Below, in pieces: positions 1 through 46,038 of a stretch of DNA of 64,000 bases; within the stretch, counting starts at the first letter, position 1; each line of letters opens with the position of its first letter. The notes below the pieces were generated by a model, which saw only the letters and a list, made by a program, of their open reading frames with translations, did not search any database and had not been told where the DNA came from. The translations under genes were made by a program, and so were the position numbers. The stretch is from Chondrilla cf. caribensis. Lineage: Eukaryota; Porifera; Demospongiae; Chondrillida; Chondrillidae. The stretch is from positions 4,568,397 through 4,632,396 of the forward strand of contig OZ026548.1 in the NCBI GenBank assembly GCA_964020155.1, written 5' to 3'.

Positions 1-1749
<1,749 letters not shown>

Positions 1750-2263
1750 CTCCAGTGATACGTTAACAGGATACTAACGACAAATAAATTAAAATACGCT
1801 GTAGGTCGCCATTTTCGAGCTAGCATGTGCTCACGTGAGCCACTGATTACGACTCTTGGTATCCCGCCTGTGCGTACTGAAAACACTCGTATACTCGTAT
1901 ATCAAAGATCCTTCAACGACACGCCGTGTGTACGGTAACACGCGCAATATAGAGTATAGTCTACATCAACTCCTGAGTCTGTTACAATGTACATAAAATG
2001 CTTGTCCATAACATAGTATAGTAGTATAATTTATATAGTTATGTAATTTAGTGAATAAATTATTTTGAAATTATTTGCTACATATTGAAACTCTAATTAT
2101 TACAAATACTTATACTATAGCCTTATTACTCTTTTTCTTAATATCCAAATAAAAAGTGTATTGAGTACCTGCAAGCAATTGTAAAACTTAGCGATAGTCT
2201 AATGGGCGTTAACCGAATTATAGTCTAGGAAAATTATAGGAGTTTACTCACGATACTAAAGTC
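1750..2263. promoter_or_regulatory. Divergent promoter region between POLR3A and UBE3B
   Basis: A 514-bp gap separates the two divergent start codons, so both core promoters and 5' UTRs should be here. Visible sites are a CGCCATTTT box (1807-1815, YY1-like) and the palindrome TCACGTGA (1831-1838, E-box/CLEAR-like). No clear TATA box was seen. Co-regulation of the two genes is inference. Confidence 0.6.
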
Positions 2264-34961
<32,698 letters not shown>

Positions 34962-35550
34962 CAGTTTCCTGACATGATGTTTATTTTAACATCATCACAA
35001 TGTTTCCGTTTTGTTTTCATCACGTTTCTGTCATGTGCTAGTGTTTCGTTATCTGTACACATTACAGTGACACAACACTATGTGACTATACAGTACTGTG
35101 TCATGTTGTAAGTCTTAATTATGTCACCATGTTTAATTTTCTGCTCCGGGTCTGTAAAACATATTGCACTATGGTGTTGTTGATCTGCTCACAATCATCA
35201 TACGATCAGTATTTGAACGATATGCAACATGGTCAGTTTGCAGTGTATGTATCCATTATACAACCATGTAGTCATACACTCATGCAGTATTGATGGACTG
35301 CAGCTGTTCAATCAATATTGTACAATTACCAGCAGAAACATTTAATTTATTATAAATTTGTAACATCAATTAAAAGAGTGGCAGCCAAGTCCTTGTCTTC
35401 TCACCAAGTGGAAAATGTGCACAAAACTTGAATTTGATTGGCCACTCATGGTGTAGCCTCTGATAATAATTATAGGTTCATTTATGTAGGTTTAGAGTGT
35501 TGTTGAATCATTGAATTTATATAATTAAAAACTATGTCTAATATATAATG

Positions 35551-35594
<44 letters not shown>

Positions 35595-35639
35595 CAATAA
35601 TTATAGTTGAATCCATAATACTACAGTCACGTGATAACA
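34962..35639 (+). other. UBE3B 3' UTR and flank
   Basis: Starts at the UBE3B stop. An ATTAAA at 35369-35374 could serve for polyadenylation. An (AT)n tract lies at about 35552-35593. The palindrome TCACGTGA at 35627-35634 sits just before the next open frame. No other gene seen. Confidence 0.55.
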
Positions 35640-36117
35640 ATGGAAGGCGTGGACATGAGCATTTTTACTCTACCCGAAGAAGGCGAGGAAATCGAAGAAG
35701 CAGGAGAGAAAAATAGTCTCGTTCGCTTTTTTGAGGGAGTGAATTTTGACTTGAATGTGTCACTTCCAAGTTATCTCGCTTCTCAAGACTCCTCCAATCG
35801 TCAGCAAGTAATTGCAAGGTCCAGAGAAGAACCAGTTACGGGCCCTAAACATACCTCCGGCGTTCCTCGAGACGAAGACGGTGGATCAGTAGAAGGAAAG
35901 TCGTTACAGCCCAATGCAGTGGGTCTGACCACCAGTGGTTCTGGAAGGAGTGATATACGCGTGCAGCCGACGAAAGCGATCCAAACCTGTCCGGTCTAAA
36001 ATCTTCTTTTAGACGCAGCGTCGACAGTGGATCGGATAGCGGGTATGTCGTACAGGTAGCACGAGGACTGCACGACCTAATGGACATCATCGGACATGCA
36101 CAGGAAATCTTCACTAT
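35640..36117 (+). pseudogene. Decayed first exon of an unidentified gene, copy 1
   Basis: Starts MEGVDMSIFTLPEEGEEIEE, an acidic N-terminus, and continues through EEPVTGPKHTSGVPRDEDGG. A 7-bp deletion relative to the second copy shifts the frame after GSGRSD, ending at 35999. The nucleotide homology continues to about 36117 and then breaks into TTATTA repeats. I do not recognise the protein. The arrangement (palindrome, then ATG) suggests the true first exon of some gene was captured. Confidence 0.6.
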
Positions 36118-36132
36118 TATTATTATCCTAAT

Positions 36133-36263
36133 ATTATATTATGATATAATATTGTCCTCCTTCAGCAGTAGTGAATTCTATGAGCTAGTCTGTTCGTTGT
36201 TGATCTGTGCTGCGTCCTCTAATGGGTCCTATTTATGTGGTTCTGTGGATCACATGCACCAAT
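36133..36263 (-). promoter_or_regulatory. Orphan collagen promoter and 5' UTR, copy 1
   Basis: Collagen type B promoter (CATAAATA at 36237-36230, inverted CCAAT at 36263-36259) and about 95 bp of 5' leader. The leader stops short of the signal-peptide exon and is joined to the decayed exon at 35640-36117 in antisense. It would drive a transcript with no collagen body. Confidence 0.7.
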
Positions 36264-37554
36264 CAGAACACACCACAGTTTCAATATCCGCCAACTTGAA
36301 TGTGCAGTCCTTGTTCCTATCTTGTACAGTGTGTACACCTCCTCCACTATTAATCCTATCCCTTATAATCTGCATAGTGTGTGTACACGTAGGGTATCCA
36401 CATCAGCTTGTATGGTTTGAGAATGTGTTTTCACCATTCCATTTGTTTAGTCTCCACAAATGCAGTGTAGACCCAGTGTATGTGATTGCTAGCTACACCT
36501 TCAATACAGTGTACCACACTATAAGGTACAGTACCTGAACCCAATATGTGGGTGTGTTGTTGTATATATGCAGTATTGGTTTGTGCTTGTCAACTGTGTT
36601 TGTTTGTGTGTAATGTGTGTATTGTGTGTATTCCTGGGAACACATGAGCGTATAGTGTGCATGTCAACACACAGTACACATCTTTACACCAGTGAGTTGT
36701 ATGTACCGTATTTGCAACAAATTTCTATCTAGAAGTGTGTTTTACCATGTTGACAGTTTGTACTGATTTTACTCATGTTCATATGATATGACTGAGATGC
36801 CTCCAAACTACTAATGTACTCACTCAATCCCATAATGTATGGTAATACTGTCTATTCTGCATAGTATTTAATACGTACATGTTACATAAGCATACATATC
36901 ATTCATGTTAACATAAGTTATATAAATTAATATATGAATATATTCATTTATATACGTAGAAATGTACCACATACTAACTATATTACCTCCGGTAGTGCTG
37001 TAGCAGATACCACTCTACCAGTGGTACTTCAGCTGATAAAAACTGTAGCTGTGAATTGTCCGTGATGTAAAATTAGAAATGCACACGCAATATCTCCTAC
37101 AAGTATTGTATGTGCATACATGTGTGTAGAGTGATGTCCTCTTCATTATCTCATCATAAAGTCAACATTTTAAATAATGAAACAATTTACTGTAGTAAGG
37201 GCACCTCACTGATGAGACCTGCTGTGTTTGGGGAGGGGGGACTAATCATTCCCAGTTATGCTTTTGAAGGCGTTCTTTGGTAGCGTGTACATACGTATGT
37301 ATGAAGATACTAAAGAATATACTCTATTCCTGCATGGTCCATTATTATTGTGGTATATAATACATACCAGCTGTATAAACTGTACTATGTACTGTAGTCA
37401 TTTATTTATATTATTGCTTTATATCATAGTTATATAGCATGTACTCAGCAGTATATAGCATACTGTACATTTGAACTGTAATGAAGTATTAATTCAATTT
37501 CAAACTCAATACACACGATGTTGAAAGTAATTACTGTGTATCATACATGTAGTA
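36264..37554. other. Type B flank and 3' flank sequence, no gene seen
   Basis: Homologous to 22031-23260: type B flank, then the TACCACATA block and AT-rich sequence. Confidence 0.6.
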
Positions 37555-37690
37555 GATAAATCCCTCCTTGGGTTGGTACATGGGAAATGTACTCATTGCA
37601 AAGACTGATTGACCGAGGGCGCAGCCCGAGGTCAATTAGTCTTTGCAATGAGTACAATTTCCCATGTACCAACCCAAGGAGGGATTTATC
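37555..37690. mobile_element. GATAAATCC foldback element, long form
   Basis: A 136-bp near-perfect hairpin with arms of about 60 bp around GACCGAGGGCGCAGCCCGAGGTC, given in parts: arms GATAAATCC and GGATTTATC, centre GGGCGCAGCCC. It is linked by TATTATG to the TATCCTGG element. Confidence 0.85.
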
Positions 37691-37697
37691 TATTATG

Positions 37698-37881
37698 TAT
37701 CCTGGCAACTCAGAACTGATTACATTTTGTCGAAGAGTGTATCAAATTTGTCAGGATTTGTCGAAGAGTGTATCAACTTAATCAGGATTTGTCAAAAAGT
37801 GTATCAACTTCATCCGTTCTGAGCTAGTACAAGGGAAATGTACTTAAGTCGGTTCCTTTGATGTTTCCTTCAACCAGGATA
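37698..37881 (-). mobile_element. TATCCTGG-ended inverted-repeat element (copy 2)
   Basis: Ends TATCCTGG and CCAGGATA. Reverse orientation relative to 7619-7750. Contains a short internal duplication (GAAGAGTGTATCAA). Confidence 0.7.
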
Positions 37882-38315
37882 CATACACTATTGTTTGCTA
37901 GTAAATCAGACACACACACACTGTTCCTAGTTCATGTGGTGGGGGTGGGACTAATTATTCCTGGTTATGCTCTTGAAGACATTCTTCAGTAGCGATAATA
38001 TTATTTGCATGTAGATACTACAGAATCTACTCAATACCTGGTCCATTAATATGGTTTATTATATGTACCTGCCATATATACTATACTATTGCTTCATAGA
38101 TTTTATTTGCTATGTATTTTATATGTACATAGCATGTACTCAGCAGTATATAATGTACATTTGAACTGAAATGAATTATCAGCAGTATTAATTCAATTTT
38201 TAAACTTAATACACGTGATGTTGAAAGTAATAACAGCAGGTTATACACACACTATTGTTTGCTAGTAAATCAGACACACACGCACACACACTGTTCCTAG
38301 TTCATGTGGTATTAG
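37882..38315. other. Truncated collagen 3' flank joined to the 3' flank of copy 8
   Basis: The TTGTTTGCTAGTAAATCAGA to TTCATGTGG piece, normally next to a collagen stop, appears at 37892-37939 and then jumps to GGGGGTGGGACTAAT flank sequence. This is a recombination scar. The normal flank of copy 8 follows. Confidence 0.65.
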
Positions 38316-39250
38316 TTACTTTGTGCACACAACACAAGACAGTTCCTTCCTGTCATCATAAGGTGGACAAGGTAGACCATGGTTGCACACAACTTCGACG
38401 TGGTACATCAAAACACCATTGGTATCTCTCTGTTCACCATCTACAGTCTCTGGGTACTTATCAAGACAAACATACGTGGTTCTTTTGTGATTATGCCTCT
38501 CACTCACCAACCAACCGCTGTACTCTGTAGTCCACCCAGAAGGACATTCATAGGTTCCCGGTATCATGAGGTGCTTTGAACGAGTCATGACTTCACACAC
38601 TGCACATGGAGGATTCTGATCACCAATCCTAGTCAATGCTTGCCCACTCCACATCTCATACTCTGCTCCATACAAGTAAGCATGGTTTTGATTAGCAGTA
38701 GTGGCCTCCTGATGATACAAGGCATCTTTAACGACACAGATGTAGTTGGAACCTCCTCCAGTTTGAGTGTAATGAGCCCCAGCTATGAGTCCTTCATAGA
38801 CTGTGGATGTTCCTTCTACTTGAGGACACGTTGTCCTACCCCATCGGGTGTACGTGACTCCACCAAGACCCGGTGTACCTTGTGGTCCCTGTGGTCCCCT
38901 GGTCCCCTCCTCTCCCTTTTCCCCCTTCTGTCCTTGTATTCCGTCTCTCCCGTGAGTGCCCGGAGTACCTGGAGTCCCGGCTGTTCCTTGTGGTCCTTGT
39001 GGACCAGTGAGTCCATCCCTCCCATCACGAGGTGTTGGACAAGAAGGTGTCTGTTGTTGTCCCTCTCTTGTCGATCTCCTCAGCAATCCCGCTTGTTTCT
39101 GATCTGTGATGGTATCAGTGTAGTATTGAGTGAACACATGTAGTGTGCAGTGTGTCATGTCCAGTATGTGTTGTTGTTACCTGTTAGTGCTTGAGTGAGG
39201 AGTAGCACTCCACCAAATATCCCCACTATCATGAGAGGTAGGTAGGTCAT
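38316..39250 (-). CDS. Short-chain collagen C4-like protein, copy 8
   Basis: Exons 39250-39181 and 39103-38316; 285 residues, intact. It is one residue short in ERHNHKRT, as copy 1. The eighth triplet is GTH and the tenth GIQ. Patches: AHYTQ, QNHAYLYGAEYEMWSG, RIGDQ and VVCNHG; it alone reads EGLIAG for EGLTAG. This is the first collagen copy outside the UBE3B coding span, right of the first HECT module. CRE-type promoter. Confidence 0.9.
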
Positions 39251-39396
39251 TGTCAGTGTTCTTAGCCACTCTTGAAAGGAAGGAATGTATCCAGTGTCTC
39301 CAGTGGAATATTGTCCTCCTTCAGCAGTAGTAAATTCTATGAACTAGTGTTGTTGTCTGTTCTTTGTTGATCTGTGGTGTGTCCTGTAGTGGGTCC

Positions 39397-39473
39397 TATT
39401 TATGTGTTTCTGTGGATCACATGCACCAATCAGAACACACCACAGTTTCCATATCCACCAATCAATGACGTCA
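39397..39473 (-). promoter_or_regulatory. Promoter of collagen copy 8, CRE type
   Basis: CATAAATA, inverted CCAAT, and TGACGTCA at 39473-39466. Confidence 0.7.
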
Positions 39474-39905
39474 CACACTGTACAAGGAGGATTCTGTTCA
39501 CCAATCCCAACCCAGTACTCATACTGTATGTACTGTACATATGTATTGTGAACATGCATGTAGCTGTAGTAGTGTGTGACTCAGTACTACACTGAGTGCA
39601 ATGAGGAATAAACAATTAGCAATGCATTGATCTGTCTTCTGTTGTCCGAGTTGTAGCCAAAATGTACTTTTATGATATGAATCAATCTACATATCCATTC
39701 TCCAGATGAATATGTTGAGCATTCAATCAACTCACAAACCCTACATGATCCCTGTGTCTCTTCTGGCACATGATGTGAACTATTCTCCCAGTGTCTGTGA
39801 GGCTTGTTGTTTGTGAGTGTTGTTACTCCCACACATTGACCACAAGTAATAATTACACAGTCAGCAAGCAGTGGTACCTTTTATCAGAGTAGCTATCTGT
39901 ATGTA

Positions 39906-39990
39906 CAGTAGAACCTCACAACTGGGACCACCTATGGTACCAGGAGAGTAGTCTTGGTTTCCAGGTGGTCCTAATACCGATGTTGAAAGT
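39906..39990. mobile_element. Left half of a split MITE, family CAGTAGAACCTCA
   Basis: Starts like 14006 and 24966 but breaks off near 39990 into type B downstream flank. The right half begins at about 43437. Confidence 0.75.
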
Positions 39991-40162
39991 GTTATACCTC
40001 CAAACTACTAATGAACTCACTCAATCCCACAATATATGGTAAAATATTCTGCATAGTATTTAATAAGTACATGCATGTTACATACATGCACATACATATC
40101 ACATACATATGTTAAGTAACATGTACTTACTATGTACGTAACGTACACTCTGCAATGAATTA

Positions 40163-40642
40163 CAGTGGCAAAAATTTAATGCTTAATATGCCACAATTGG
40201 ATTTGAAACTTTTGGCCTATTATCTGTTTTGGCATATTAACCAAACAGTCAATGAACACCATCAAATAGAATCAATAATTGTAAATTAATGAGGACATAC
40301 ATAATAATGGTGATAATACTAATTTAGAAGCACAGCTCCTACTATAACATTAGCAAACAGTCAATGGTAAAAATACTGCAGCAAAGTAGTCCGCACTTGA
40401 GACTGTGCAGCATATAAAGTGATTAAGTGATAAAGTGACACAAATGAGGTGTGGCATATAAAGTGTTACCTAACACATGGTATTCAATCAATTGGTGTCA
40501 GTGTAACAATGGCGGATGGCGGATATGACGTTTGGCAAATTATATGTATAGTAATTACATGCTAATGAATTCTTTCAGGAAAATAGTGGCATAATAAGCG
40601 GTTTGGCATAATAAGCAGTGGCATATTAAGCGTTTACCACTG
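40163..40642. mobile_element. TA-flanked MITE, family CAGTGGCAAA
   Basis: A 480-bp element with ends CAGTGGCAAAAA and TTTACCACTG plus inner inverted blocks CTTAATATGCCAC. Flanked by TA; removing it restores the GAATTATCAGTATT seen in other units. Single copy in the window, so a late insertion. Confidence 0.85.
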
Positions 40643-41954
40643 TATCAGTATTGTTGAGTTACAGTTACTTCAGAACTGAATCTTAATACACTCAATGTTG
40701 TAGAGTAATAACAGCAGGTTGTACACACACTATTGTTTGCTAGTAAATCACACACACACACAAACTGTTCCTAGTTCATGTGGTATTAGTTACTTTGTGC
40801 ACACATTTTTGTTTGTTTAAGGTTTGTGTGCATGTGTGTGTTGTGCGAAATAAGTATGTACAGTAGAAACTTAAGAAAAACTATGAGGGGCCCACAAGTT
40901 CAGTTCTTGATCAGAAATTACTCGTTACATATACGCTTCTACAGAGAACCAAACAATACTGGAAGATTGGTTTGTATTAAGCCACATTGTGTCTTTAGGG
41001 TGTTTGTCATATCAGGTTTCTACTGTATGTATGTATATGCTGTTGTGTGTGGGTGTGTGAGTATCAGTGAGATTGTGTATTTACTGTGTGATGAGGATAT
41101 GTTGTATGTTGTGTGGGCAGATTGGAATATGAAGTGCGCAAATATCCCTGCTATTGCACACTTCCCTTTGCTATTGTGCATTCGTACTGTAATGGTTCTG
41201 ACAGTATTATGTTAATTAATTACCTAGCAACTCATTGTTACTTATAAAAAAATGTTGTGCGAGAGTTAATGTGCAATTATATTATTTTATATGGAATTGT
41301 ACCACATAGTAACTAAAGTACCTATGGTGATGGTGTAGCAGCTACAGCCCTACCAGAGGTACTTCAGCTGATACAAACTATAGCTGTGAATTGTCCATGT
41401 TGTAAAATTACGAAAGCATACACAATATCTCCTACAAGTACTATATGTACATACATGTGTGCAGAATGATGTCCTCTCATTATTCTTCACCGTAAGTCAT
41501 TTAAAACAACCTCAACAGTTTGCTATAGTAAGTGTATCCTCTATGGTGAGCCCCACTGTGGTGGAGAATTGGAGTAATTATTCCTGGTTGTGCTCTTGGA
41601 GACATTCTTTAGTAGCAATAATATTATATCCATGTATGTAGCTACTAAAGAATTCACTTACTTAGAACATGGTCCATTATTATGGTATGTAATATGCACC
41701 TGCCATATATGCTATACTATAATTACTTTATATATTCATATTGCTATGTATGTATATTATATGTCGATAGCATGTACTCAGCAGCTTATAACATGCATTA
41801 AATTTTGAACTGTAATGAATTATCAGCAGTATTAATTCAATTTGAAACTCAATGCATGCAATGTTGTAAGTAATAACAGTGGATTATACACACACTATTG
41901 TTTGCTAGTAAATCAGACACACACACAAGCTGTTCCTAGTTCATGTGGTATTAG
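40643..41954. other. Duplicated UBE3B intron 21 start with the end of exon 21
   Basis: From 40735 a collagen 3' flank leads to the stop and first codons of a collagen (TTACTTTGTGCACACA). At about 40804 it joins TTTTGTTTGTTTAAGGTTTG, the last 15 bases of UBE3B exon 21 and its donor. It then follows intron 21 as at 11285-12411, including a MITE at 40861-41025. Confidence 0.8.
40861..41025. mobile_element. TA-flanked MITE, family CAGTAGAAACCT (copy 2)
   Basis: 165 bp, same position relative to the exon 21 remnant as copy 1 at 11322-11510, with internal deletions. Confidence 0.75.
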
Positions 41955-42892
41955 TTACTTTGTGCACACAACACAAGACAGTTCCTTCCTGTCATCATAA
42001 GGTGGACAAGGTAGACCACGGTTGCACTCAACTTCAACGTGGTACATCAAGGCACCATTGGTATCTCTCTGTTCACCATCTACAGTCTCTGGGTACTTAT
42101 CAAGACAAACATACATGGTCCTTCCTTTGTGTCCACGATACTCACTCACCAACCAACCACTGTACTCTGTAGTCCACCCAGAAGGACATTCATAGGTTCC
42201 TGGTATCATGAGGTGCTTTGAACGAGTCATAACTTCACACACTGCACATGGAGGATTCTGTTGGAAAACCCTAGTCAATGCTTGCCCATTATACATCTCG
42301 TACTCTGCTCCATACAAGTAAGCAAAGTTTTGATTAGCAGTAGTGGCCTCCTGATGGTACAAGACATCTTTAACGACACAGATGTAGTTAGAACCTCCTC
42401 CAGTTTCTGTGTGTGCAGGTCCAGCTGTGAGTCCTTCATAGACTGTGGAGGTTCCTTCTACTTGAGGACACGTTGTCCTACCCCATCGGGTGTACGTGAC
42501 TCCACCAAGACCCGGTGTACCTTGTGGTCCCTGTGGTCCCCTGGTCCCCTCCTCTCCCTTTTCCCCCTTCTGTCCTTGAAGTCCGTCTCTCCCTGAAGTG
42601 CCCGGAGTACCTGGAGTCCCGGCTGTTCCCTGTGGTCCTTGTGGACCGGTGAGTCCATCCCTCCCATCACGAGGTGTTGGACAAGAAGGTGTCTGTTGTT
42701 GTCCCTCTCTTGTAGATCTCCTCAGCAATCCTGCTTGTTTCTGATCTGTGATGGTATCAGTGTAGTATTGAGTGAACACGTGTAGTGTGCAGTGTGTCAT
42801 GTCCAGTGTGTGGTGTTGTTACCTGTTAGTGCTTGAGTGAGGAGTAGCACTCCACCAAATATCCCCACTATCATAAGAGGTAGGTAGGTCAT
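41955..42892 (-). CDS. Short-chain collagen C4-like protein, copy 9
   Basis: Exons 42892-42823 and 42745-41955; 286 residues, intact. The eighth triplet is GTS. Patches: PAHTE as in copy 4, QNFAYLYGAEYEMYNG, RVFQQ, EYRGHKGRT and VECNRG. It alone reads KDVLYH for KDALYH. Its downstream flank is the exon 21/intron 21 duplicate, as for copy 1, yet its promoter is type B, unlike copy 1. Confidence 0.9.
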
Positions 42893-43046
42893 TGTCAGTG
42901 TTGTTGTCTTTTCAGCCACTCTTGAAAGGAAGGAATGTATCCAGTGTCTCCAGTGGAATATTGTCCTCCTTCAGCAGTAGTGAATTCTATGACCTAGTGT
43001 TGTTGTCTGTTCTTTGTTGATCTGTGGTGTGTCCTGTAGTGGGTCC

Positions 43047-43080
43047 TATTTATGTGTTCCTGTGGATCACATGCACCAAT
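43047..43080 (-). promoter_or_regulatory. Promoter of collagen copy 9, type B
   Basis: CATAAATA and inverted CCAAT, then type B flank. Confidence 0.65.
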
Positions 43081-44041
43081 CAGAACACACCACAGTTTCA
43101 ATATCCACCAACCTGTACATTTGAATGTGCAGTCCTTGTTCCCATCTTGTACAGTGTGTACACCTCCTCCACTATCAATCCTATCCCTTATAGTCTGTAT
43201 AGTGTGTGTACACGTAAGGTATCCACATCAGTTTGTATGGTTTGAGAATGTGTTTATTCAAATTCCATTTGTTTAGTCTCCACAAATACAGTGTAGACCC
43301 AGTGTATGTGATTGCTAGCTACACCTTCAGTACAGTGTACCACACTAAGGTACAGTACTTGAACCCAATATGTGGGCGTGTTGTTGTATATATGCAGTAT
43401 TGGTTTGTGCTTGTGAACTGTGTTTGTTCGTGTGTTCTTTCATTGGGGTTTTACTGTACTTCCTATTGTACAGTATACATTGTGTGCCAGTATGAGGAGA
43501 TTCAGTCTAGTGTGGGACATGAAATGCTGTCAAAATTCAGTAACGATAAGTGTAATTTCGCTAATTTTGAAGGTTTTCTACATACCTTGTGCATTTAGTG
43601 TAACATTTGTGTACAATGTCAACCCATATGTGCTAGGTGTGTTATGGGCTTTAATTTTAAGTATGTATCTGGGCATGGTTCATGTCTGTCAAGACCATAC
43701 AGTGTTTACCACACAGCCTGTACATTTACTGCAGCATGCAAGTATACCATCACAGTCATGACAGACTAAGCAGTTTCAATTGTGAGATGGTCCTAATTGT
43801 GATACTATTCATGCACAGAGTAATCCACGACTGAGTATTCGAGTAGCTCTTTTTCATGCGTATCTACGTATGTAACATGTAACTTAAACTGTCACAGTGA
43901 TGAATTATTGTCATCATTATTAATTCAATTTCAAACTTAATACACTAAATATTGAAGAGTAATAACAGCAGGTTATACACACACTATTGTTTGCTAGTAA
44001 AGCAGACACGCACACACTGCTCTTAGTTCATGTGGTATTAG
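43081..44041. other. Spacer with the right half of the split MITE
   Basis: Type B flank changes at about 43437 into TTCTTTCATTGGGGTTTTACTG, the right end of the MITE begun at 39906. It continues as after 25159. No gene. Confidence 0.7.
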
Positions 44042-44980
44042 TTACTTTGTGCACACAACACAAGACAGTTCCTTCCTGTCATCATAAGGTGGACAAGGTA
44101 GACCATAGTTGCACACAACTTCGACGTGGTACATCAAAGCACCATCAGTACCTCTCTGTTCACCATCTACAGTCTCTGGGTACTTATCAAGACAAACATG
44201 CATGGTCCTTCCTTTGTGACCATGGTATGCACTCACTAACCAACCGCTGTACTCGGTGGTCCACCCGGAAGGACATTCATAGGTTCCTGGTATCATGAGG
44301 TGCTTTGAACGAGTCATGACTTCACACACTGCACATGGAGGATTCTGTTGCAGAAGCCTAGTCAATGCTTGCCCATTGTCCATCTCATACTCTGCTCCAT
44401 ACAAGTAAGCGTAGTTTCGATTAGCAGTAGTGGCCTCCTGATGGTACAAGGCATCTTTAACAACACAGATGTAGTTAGAACCTCCTCCAGTATGGCCATA
44501 CCAGCTCCCAGCTGTGAGTCCTTCATAGACTGTGGACGTTCCTTCTACTTGAGGACACGTTGTCCTACCCCATCGGGTGTACGTGACTCCACCAAGACCC
44601 GGTGTACCTTGTGGTCCCTGTGGTCCCCCTGGTCCCCTCCTCTCCCTTTTCCCCCTTCTGTCCTTGTAGTCCGTCTCTCCCGTGAGTGCCCGGAGTACCT
44701 GGAGTCCCGGCTGTTCCCTGTGGTCCTTGTGGACCGGTGAGTCCATCCCTCCCATCACGAGGTGTTGGACAAGAAGGTGTCTGTTGTTGTCCCTCTCTTG
44801 TAGATCTCCTCAGCAATCCTGCTTGTTTCTGATCTGTGATGGTATCAGTGTAGTATTGAGTGAACACATGTAGTGTGCAGTGTGTCATGTCCAGTGTGTG
44901 GTGTTGTTACCTGGTAGTGCTTGAGTGAGTAGTATCACTCCACCAAATATCCCCACTATCATGAGAGGTAGATAGGTCAT
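44042..44980 (-). pseudogene. Short-chain collagen copy 10, 1-bp frameshift in the collagen region
   Basis: Exon 1 44980-44911 (ends QALP like copy 3) and exon 2 to 44042. The run of C at 44625-44629 has one base more than other copies, shifting the frame inside the fourteenth to fifteenth Gly-X-Y triplets. The shifted reading ends soon after at HVHPMG. The downstream frame is otherwise intact, with SWYGH, NRNYAYLYGAEYEMDNG, RLLQQ and AYHGHKGRT, and MHVC for MYVC. The insertion is in a homopolymer, so a sequencing error is a real alternative. Type B promoter. Confidence 0.8.
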
Positions 44981-45126
44981 TGTCAGTGTTCTTAGCCACT
45001 CTTTAAAGGAAGGAATGTATCCAGTGTCTCCAGTGGAATATTGTCCTCCTTCAACAGTAGTGAATTCTATGAACTAGTCTTGTTGTCTGTTCTTTGTTGA
45101 TCTGTGGTGTGTCCTGTTGTGGGTCC

Positions 45127-45160
45127 TATTTATGTGTTCCTGTGGATCACATGCACCAAT
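45127..45160 (-). promoter_or_regulatory. Promoter of collagen copy 10, type B
   Basis: CATAAATA and inverted CCAAT at the shared spacing. Confidence 0.65.
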
Positions 45161-45470
45161 CAGAACACACCACAGTTTCAATATCCACCAACCTGTAGAT
45201 TTGAATGTGCAGTCCTTGTTCCCATCTTGTACAGTGTGTACACCTCCTCCACTATTAATTCTATCCCTTATAGTCTGCATAGTGTGTGTACACGTAGGGT
45301 ATCCACGTCAGTTTGTATGGTTTGAGAATGTGTTTATTCAAATTCCATTTGTTTAGTCTCCACGAATGCAGTGTAGACCCAGTGTATGTGATTGCTGGCT
45401 ACACCTTCAGTACAGTGTACCACACTAAGGTACAGTACCTGAACCCAATATGTGGGTGTGTTGTTGTATA

Positions 45471-46038
45471 CAGTGGGACCCTTGTAATCAGGAAACCTTG
45501 GGTCACTCTTTTTTATGTCCTGATTATAGGGGTGTCCTTATTTCAGGGGTTACGTACTTTGGGTTGAAATTAGTGGACATAATGAACTCTAGATGCGGAA
45601 GCGTAATTCGGCGGCCATATGGGTGACAAACGAAATTTATCTAGTTGTAAGAGTTCTAGAGCCTTCATCATCGAACTATACCTCGAATTCTTAGAGACAT
45701 GAGCTAATACGGTACAATTCAAATCGTCTGCATAACGAATACTTTCAAACGATCACATTTTGACCTCATCAGGACCAAAGGTATCGGTGGACAAACTGGA
45801 GAATTAAATTCTTACAGCCTCAGAAACTTTGATCTGTCCGCTTTATTGTGTATATTTTAATATTGGTTTGTATACACTGGTTCATATTTTCTCCTTACGT
45901 TTTACGGAATAGCAAAAGTCCATTTTTCAGGGGGCATTTTACATACATTACAATACGGAAAAAGTTGGTTCCAAGATTATGTGTCTGTTTTAGAGCGGTG
46001 TCCGTATTTCAGGGGACCAGATTATAGGGGTCCCACTG
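45471..46038. mobile_element. TA-flanked MITE, family CAGTGGGACCC (copy 3)
   Basis: 568 bp, same insertion point as the copies at 19328 and 27197. Confidence 0.88.

Noticed and set aside
35640..35999. The MEGVD frame as a complete small gene
   Set aside because: Comparison with the other two copies shows a 7-bp deletion before its stop. The homology continues past it, so it is a broken fragment.
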